NCBI RefSeq assembly: GCF_050908995.1
Contig: NC_135130.1
Location: forward strand, 2,969,001 to 3,033,000
DNA from: Andrena cerasifolii
Taxonomy: Eukaryota > Arthropoda > Insecta > Hymenoptera > Andrenidae
Length of the DNA: 64,000 nucleotides
Direction: 5' to 3'
Under the pieces are notes generated by a model, which had not been told where the DNA came from, made no database searches, and was given only the letters and a program-made list of their open reading frames with translations. The translations under genes were made by a program, and so were the position numbers. Position 1 is the first letter of the stretch, and each line of letters opens with the position of its first letter. Positions 56,001 through 62,000 of the stretch are shown in pieces.

Positions 56001-59000
56001 TGTAATAAATACACAATTCCATACATTTTCATGTGAATAAATACTATTTTCTACATATTTTTATTTTCATTTTCATGCTTTTATGTAAGCAAGAGTCACT
56101 TTAAGCAATATATGAACATGTAATTTGTAGTTAAATCGTACTTAATTGTTACTTTTTTCAACTGTGATTCGAAGTAGCTAAACCTCACCCAAATCAATTT
56201 CTGAAGATAGTTTCAGATTCAGGATTAAAAACAGCATTACTTCGCCACTACTTAGTCATTTTAAAATCTTCAAAATTTTTTTAATTTATCCACAAAATTG
56301 ACACCCTTCTAGGAATTCAATACCCTCCAGAAATCGGATTCCAGATTTTCAAATTTCAGTTAAACCAAAGCTTCAAATACAAAAAATTAAACCAAATCAA
56401 TTTACTGCTTAGAATACTATAGGTAATATAGCACCAGTGAGGATGATATTAAAATTGATACTGATATTAATTTTAATACCATCCTCACTATCAACACCAG
56501 TATTATCAATAATAACTATAGACTCTCGTTTCGCGTAGAGTTGATTTCAACGACAATCCCTGTTAGTGCTTACAAATACAAAAATTAAAAAAAAAAGCTA
56601 TTTGCACGTTACCTACACTGCGTTCCACGTTAGAGCGTACTCGTTTCGCGCAGGGACACACTGTTGATTGGTAGTAAACCGGCAGGGGAAGTGCTGCGAC
56701 CAATCGCGACAGTGCTACGACCAATCGCGTGTGTCAGATCCCTGGGAGCTGCGCAGATCGGTCGCAAATCGGTAGGGGCGTTGGTACGCTCTTATATGGA
56801 ACGCAGTATATGTCAGTCCTTATGCCATGCCGTAAGAAAACTGCACTTACATCCTCTATAACCCTGCTATTAAATTGGAGTTAAAATCATGCGCAGATCT
56901 TTAAACCAGTACCTAGTATTGCAACAGTATTTTATGAAATCTGGAGCATCGATAAACAACATGCCATTACCCAGTAATTAAAGCACCCCTGGAAGCTACA
57001 CCAACAGAGTGTCCAGGATAAAGGGATCAACTTATTCGTCGATTCTATTGACTGTACGGATTCCTGGGCAGATCGAATGGTAGGCGGATCAACTCGTCCG
57101 ACCTGAATTATTACATCGAGGAAGGACACGGGTGTCCCCTCCTCGGCTATCATTCATGTTATTATAGGTTAAGGGGTGTAGCTACGACTCAAGCGATTCT
57201 AATCCAGCCGCGCATCCCGTTGCATTTTATTAGCGTATTTACCCAATCCCTCGGAATACTAGCGAAAGTATCGGTATTATCGCCTGCTCGTGTTCGCCCA
57301 TTGTACCCGTTGCTTCCATCATCCAAGTGACAGAGCTTAAGCATCTTTGCTTTTATACGTATCGATGAATTATGCAACGCGGCAGGGTGGATCAGCGCTC
57401 CTCCCAGCTTCGAGTCCTCGCCAGGTTTCTTCGAAGGCTACACTTTCGATAAATAAAATTTATTAACGAAAACGAGCTTTATCGTAATCGACGCAACTCT
57501 GTCCAGGTACTGTCGGTATATTTATATAATTTCTTAAAGAGTGACTGTTTGGCTTGCGACATGATTTTTAAGAAATTTACCTGAATTGTTTAGAGGTTTT
57601 GCACGATTTTGTGAAGGTTAGAACTTTGTAAAGAACTTTGACAATTTTCTTTATTTTATTGAGCATTACGTTTTTAAGGGGGTATACCCGTTTGAACCCT
57701 CGGAAAATGTATACATTTTGTGGATTTTTTTACAAGTCAACGGTTTGATGCAGATTTCCCGTTTTTTAACTATGTTTACATAGTATTATGAACTACTTAT
57801 AAAAAAAGTTTCAGTTAAAAAACTATTGTTTTTCGGAAGTTACGGATACATGTCCGAAAGTCTCTCGATTTTAGACGGCTAAACGGTGGCCCTAAAAACT
57901 CGCGCTACGTTCAACCAATTTACTTCAAATTTTGCATGCAGAATCGTAATAAGATTCCACATCGTCCAACGAAGGCGATTTTGAAAATTTTGAAAAATAA
58001 AGAAATGGTGAGAGATCAAAGGTAAAGTTAAATTTTTCTAAGAGAAAAATCCACCTTTTTCCTTTATAAATAATAAACGGGGAATCGAAATAAAAAAAGC
58101 CTTCGTTGGACGATGTGGAATCTTATTATGATTCTGCATGCAAAATTTGAAGTAAATTGGTTGAACGTAACGCGAGCTTTTAGGGCCACCGTTTAGCCGT
58201 CTAAAATCGAGAGACTTTCGGACATGTATCCGTAACTTCCGAAAAACAATAGTTTTTTAACTGAAACTTTTTTTATAAGTAGTTCATAATACTATGTAAA
58301 CATAGTTAAAAAACGGGAAATTTGCATCAAACCGTTGACTTGTAAAAAAATCCACAAAATGTATACATTTTCCGAGGGTTCAAACGGGTATACCCCCTTA
58401 ATACATTATGAGCAGTCATTTTTAGTTAACGGTATTAATTAACGCAAAAGAATACTCTTCATTCTAAAAAAAAACGGAGAGAAAATATTAAACAGGGTCG
58501 TCAAGCAGTCGAAACAGTTTTTTCTGGTGAAAAATGCCATCTTTAAAATGTCCAACTTTAAGTGCTCGTCCCAATTATAGTTTTTATTAAATTTTATTAA
58601 TATTTTCAGTTTCGAGACTGATGAACATTTGCGAAGTAGTACGTATTCAGTCGATTTCGATAGGAGAATGTTCATTTTTCGGCTGAACGTCCTCTACTAC
58701 CCCTGTTCCGACCACTGTGTGGCGCCACCGATCTTTCAGAAAATTTACTCCCGCCGTGAGGTTCCTTATAAAAATCCAAGCAAACTTTGTACTACCCCTT
58801 AACCAATGACGTTAACTACATAATTATTTTCCCTACATTTTCCATCTTTTCGTTCTACCTTATTTTACAATCTGTCGTGTCACGAAGCTAACTGTCAGTG
58901 GTTTTGAGCAAAATATTCAAAAGTATATCTTCAAATATGTAATACAGTCATTAATAACTCCAGTACATATTAAAAATATATTTAGACTTGCCAATTTAAA

Positions 59001-62000
59001 TTATTATTAAAACGGAGTCTGCGAGACTCCAGGTCACCCTCTACCTTACAAACTGGGACGTCAGCGGTTAAGGATTACCATATTCACCTATCTCTAATAG
59101 TGTCCAAGATATTTGTCAAAACTAGCTTCCCACCCCGACGACTATTTTCACCCAGTGAAGGCAAGTTCGGGCAGCTACAGAAGCCCAATATTTTTCCCTG
59201 CTCTACGCGCGCGCAGAGTTTAATGAAAGTCTGAGCGTGCCACTTGGGTGACGTTCCTTGTTACACCGTCGCCTCATTGAGCGCCGCTTTAAACAGACCC
59301 ACCTTCAATCGCCCGTAATTAATAGCTTGTCCCGACGACCCGTTCCGTGACATATCAATCCGGGGGGGTCATGGCGGCAGCGTTCTATCATCAAGCTTCC
59401 GTAAGGGTTAGGCTCTCGAAAACTTCTCGCCCTCTCCCGCGGGCGACGGTTCGCAGGAGTGTGCGCGTCGGGTTCGGTGGCGTTGGGATTAGCTTGCAGC
59501 TAGTTATGATTAGAGGAGACAGTTGGCCTTCCACCGAACTACTCCATATTCCAATACTCATCGGCGGCGGGCGAGTGTAGCCCCGGCCACGTCAGTGTTT
59601 CGGCGGCTAGGGGGGGCGGCGATAATACGCACTGACAGGCGCGCACCCCTCGACAGGCCGGTCGCTTGAGGGGGGCCGCGCGAGTGAAAGGAAGGGCGGA
59701 AGGGTGCCGCCGGAGAAAAGGAAAACATATACAACAACCCGATAGAATGAGCATCGCATGCGTCGACGCTTGTTTCCCTCTTCTGCCGGCCCGTGCCGCG
59801 CAGAATTACCCACTGATGTTATAATCCTCTCGTGTTACGCCGTCGCACATGCTGTCCTGTAAGCAATACATTGTTTTTTTTTTTTCTCTCTCTCCTCCGC
59901 TTCCCAACCTTTTCTCCCGCCCGTTTTCATCCCCCTGCCGTTTTATGACGCCAGACCTATCGGGTACCCATATGCACACTTCGCTGCCGCGCGCGGGACA
60001 CCGTGTATCCGGCGCGCGCCAATCACTGACCCGAATGCAACGTAAGTCAAGTCTTTGTCGCGCCGGGGGATCGTCGGAATTGACGAGCAATTGACGGTGG
60101 TGTTACTTGGTTGCGACGTGTTGCCAGGGAATTCGAGCAGGCCCAGCGGCGGGAAGGTGACAGCTGGGCGGCATTGTTTTAGAGCGGGGAGATTTGGGAG
60201 AAGGTGTAGGGGGCTGGGAGGCTGGCTCTGGTGGGATTTGTGAGAGGGATGGATAAAGTTCAGAGGTGAAATAGTTCTTTTTAATTATTTTGTGTATTAA
60301 TGGCTGTCCCGTTACCGGGTTTCATCCGGGAATTGTTTATGAGGTTTCCAAAATAAAAAATACTGAAAACAGTAAGCTGTAATCTAATCTAGGACGTGTG
60401 TAATTGGGCGGAGCGATACTGTATAGGCGAATATTTTAATTTGAATTTTCAGTTGGCCTGGGTGCGGGATAGTTGTCTTTTGATTAACCAAACACAACTG
60501 TAAAAAAAATTTGGAAAATATTCATGTTTACAGGTTCCTTTTTCTCCTAAAAATGATTATATAATCATACTATATAGGCGAATATTTAAATTTGAATTTT
60601 CAGTTGGCCTGGGTGCGGGATAGTTGTCTTTTGATTAACCAAACACAACTGTAAAAAAATTTGGAAAATATTCATGTTTGCAGGTTCCTTTTTCTCCTAA
60701 AAATGATTATATACTAGCTGACCATATAATCATTTTTAGGAGAGAAAGGAACCTGCAGATATGAATATTTTTTCAAAATTTTTTTTACCAGCTGACCATA
60801 TAATTATTTTTAGGAGAAAAAGGAACCTGCAGATAATATTTTTTCAAATTTTTTTTTTACCAGCTGACCATATAAGCATTTTTAGGAGAAAAAGGAACCT
60901 GCAGACATGAATATTTTTTCAAATTTTTTTTTTTACCAGCTGACCACATAATCATTTTTAGGAGAAAAAGGAACCTGCAGACATGAATATTTTTTCAAAA
61001 ATTTTTTTTTACTAGCTGACCATATAATTATTTTTAGGAGAAAAAGGAACCTGCAGACATGAATATTTTTTCAAAAATTTTTTTTTACTAGCTGACCATA
61101 TAATCATTTTTAGGAGAAAAAGGAACCTGCAGACATGAATATTTTTCCAAATTTTGTTTACAGTTGTGTTTGGTTAATTAAAAGATAACTATCCCTCACC
61201 CAGGTCAACTGAAAATTCAAATTTAAATTTTCCGCTCCGCCCTAGTACGTAATATATTTTCGAAATTTCATTGAAATCCGTTCAGCCGTTTAGGCGTGGT
61301 AGAAGGACAAACAAACGGACAACGTATCAGTTTTATATGTTAGTAGGGATGGGGATAGGGATGTAAATGCTATTTCTGATAACTTAGCAGGTATATATAT
61401 TACCACCTTGGAAATTTCTGTGGCACATTTGCAGCAGTTGTATTCAGCAGAGTGCGCACTGTAGTTGGGCTCAAGGCTGCGGAAAATTTGAAATAGAGTG
61501 AGACAAAATATTAAAAACTGATATATTTCCATAAGCAAATACTGTTCGAAAACACTATTTCCATTAATGCTTAAATCAAATACTATTTGAAATACTATTT
61601 CTTTATGTAACTACTATTTCAAAGAAAAGTTCTTTTGTCAAATCCTGTATCAGTCGAAGAAATAAAAATATTTTCTTCTATTTATCTATTTCAAAAATCT
61701 ATTTTCCTCATCCTGGTTGGGTACGCTATGGATGTAATAAAGGAGGGAAGTTAACATTTCTGAATGTCCCTTATGGCTATCTGTTTTTAATTTTGATTTA
61801 CTACTTCCACAAGTTTAAGTGTAGGGGGTTGAAAAAACGATTTTTTTCGCATTATCTCGTAATTTTTGGTGTGAAAAATGCGCCAGTGGATATGAAAGTG
61901 GAGTAAGTGAAAAATCTAAAATAATTGAAGTCATCACTTATTTTGTGTTACACCACTTTACATTACAAAATAAGTGATTCATTCAATTGTTTTAAATTTT

